Of a DNA stretch of 6,219 bases, positions 5,397 to 6,219 are shown one piece after another. A model generated the notes under the pieces. It was not told the DNA's origin, ran no database searches, and saw only the letters and a list, made by a program, of their open reading frames with translations. The translations under genes and the position numbers were made by a program. The stretch comes from Acidimicrobiaceae bacterium (lineage in GTDB: Bacteria; Actinomycetota; Acidimicrobiia; Acidimicrobiales; RAAP-2). The DNA is taken from contig PLSY01000122.1 of assembly GCA_003164275.1 (NCBI GenBank), forward strand, positions 1 through 6,219, read 5' to 3'. The stretch's first letter is position 1; each line of letters begins with the position of its first letter.

Positions 5397-6219
5397 GTAA
5401 CTGTTCAGGTCCCCTGACCTCCGCGTCCACCACCTCCGCGACCGACGCGCCTACCGTGGGGAATTCCGACCCGCGATCCTTCCTCTGACGCTCCGACCTA
5501 CGAGCAGCTGGTTGCCGAGAACGCCGAGCTGCGTGCCTCGATGGAACTGCTGAAGCAGTTCAACGCCGAGTTGGCGACCAAGGTCACCGAGCTGCAGGGC
5601 CGGGTGGCCGACCTCGAGGAGCGCCTCGGGCGGAACCCCCGTAACTCCTCGATGCCACCGTCGGCCGAGCTGTTCACGAAGCCCCCGACACCTTCTCGGG
5701 CCGAGCGTCGGGCGGCAGCGAAGAAGCAGGGCAAGCAACCCGGTGCACCGGGCAAGCACCTGGCCCAGGTGGCCGATCCCGATGTTGTCGTCCACCACAC
5801 CCCGTCCGCGTGCACCTCGTGTGGTTCGGGGCTGGGAGATGCCGAGGTGGTCGGCACCGAACGCCGTCAGGTCTTCGAGCTCCCACGGATCCGACTGGTG
5901 GTCACCGAGCACGTGGCCGAACGCCGGCGGTGCCGGTGCGGGAGTACGACCAAGGCCACCTTCCCGAGAGACGCCATCGCCCCGGCCTGTTACGGGCCCT
6001 CGGTCCGGTCGCTGGCCGCCTACCTGGCCGTCCACCAGCACCTGCCCATGGACCGGATGGCCCAGCTCTTCGCCGACGTGCTCGCTGCCCCGGTGTCGGT
6101 CGGGGCCCTCGCCAGCATGGTCACCGAGGCGGCCGATGCCACCGGCCCGTTCCTCTCCGCCGCGAGGCAGCTACTCCGTGACGCACCGACCGTCCACTTC
6201 GACGAGACCGGTGGCCGGG
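5397..6219 (+). mobile_element. IS66-family element, left part (right end outside window)
   Basis: The proposed left terminus starts GTAACTGTTCAGG at 5397. It is placed there because the propeller repeat on the other strand is intact up to 5396 and lost from 5397 on, and because the sequence resembles, from memory, the ends of IS66 elements that carry only a tnpC-like gene. About 70-100 bases of leader precede the transposase frame. There is no room for the accessory tnpA/tnpB genes found in larger IS66 elements. Confidence 0.65.
5463..6219 (+). CDS. IS66-family transposase (TnpC type), 3' end outside window, start unclear
   Basis: This is the DDE transposase of the IS66 family. Counting from ATT 5463, 252 residues are visible. 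A leucine-zipper-like coiled coil spans about 13-57 (YEQLVAENAELRA to LEERLG), followed by the family signature LGRNPRNSSMPPSAE and a basic stretch (RAERRAAAKKQGKQPGAPGK). A zinc-binding domain follows with C117-T-S-C120 and C157-R-C159-G. The transposase core begins after that, with VRSLAAYLAVHQHLPMDRMA and the first catalytic Asp, D247, in HFDETGGR at the window edge. The frame is open back to 5418 but has no ATG, GTG or TTG before ATG 5541, which would cut into the coiled coil. ATT 5463 is the only near-start codon nearby. A GTG at 5456 is out of frame, so a small indel in the first codons is possible. No clear ribosome-binding site is seen. Confidence 0.85.
   Translation, partial: MPTRDPSSDAPTYEQLVAENAELRASMELLKQFNAELATKVTELQGRVADLEERLGRNPRNSSMPPSAELFTKPPTPSRAERRAAAKKQGKQPGAPGKHLAQVADPDVVVHHTPSACTSCGSGLGDAEVVGTERRQVFELPRIRLVVTEHVAERRRCRCGSTTKATFPRDAIAPACYGPSVRSLAAYLAVHQHLPMDRMAQLFADVLAAPVSVGALASMVTEAADATGPFLSAARQLLRDAPTVHFDETGGR

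Noticed and set aside
5451..6041. Minus-strand frame of 196 codons opposite the IS66 transposase
   Set aside because: It is a codon-mirror shadow. The plus strand shows the full IS66 signature, including LGRNPRNSS, CTSC and DETG.
1..6219. CRISPR array, tRNA, rRNA or classical defence genes
   Set aside because: No regularly spaced direct repeats, no tRNA-like cloverleaf with a TTCGA arm, and no rRNA or nuclease/helicase motifs were seen on either strand.

Overview
The window is GC-rich and encodes several short secreted lipoproteins of unrecognised function (Shine-Dalgarno sites, GTG starts, arginine-containing signal peptides, lipobox cysteines, Ser/Thr/Pro linkers). Together with repeats of the form (V/I)SC-x4-FC-x2-VD-x2-G-x-A-x3-DG-x-W, this suggests a Gram-positive actinobacterium, perhaps of the Acidimicrobiia type. 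That placement is an inference. There is no rRNA, tRNA or housekeeping gene to confirm it.

Layout. (1) 1-554: the 3' part of an IS630-family transposase whose start lies outside the window. (2) 555-1229: a long stretch with no convincing gene, holding one strong imperfect hairpin at 823-852. (3) 1230-1571: a small lipoprotein built from two copies of a 32-residue unit. (4) 1699-4310: a lipoprotein gene for a seven-repeat, probably seven-bladed beta-propeller. A 1434-bp ISL3-family element (2353-3786) splits it, with terminal inverted repeats and a near-perfect 8-bp target duplication. Removing the element and one target copy restores a continuous 389-residue frame. The element's own transposase, on the minus strand, carries an in-frame amber codon. 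(5) 4449-4964: a third small lipoprotein. (6) 5066-5194: a decayed start of an IS3-family OrfA. (7) 5213-5396, minus strand: the last two repeats of a second propeller protein of the same family, with no start codon in the window. (8) 5397-6219: the left end and 5' part of an IS66-family element whose boundary falls inside a conserved Cys codon of that second propeller gene.

Taken together, this is an accessory region where small surface lipoproteins and SC/FC-repeat propellers have been bombarded by IS elements of four families (IS630, ISL3, IS3, IS66). Both propeller genes appear interrupted, one by ISL3 and one by IS66. The two intact lipoprotein genes and the propeller gene run in the same direction. 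They may form a surface-protein cluster, but no enzymatic pathway can be read from them. No CRISPR array, tRNA or classical defence system is visible.
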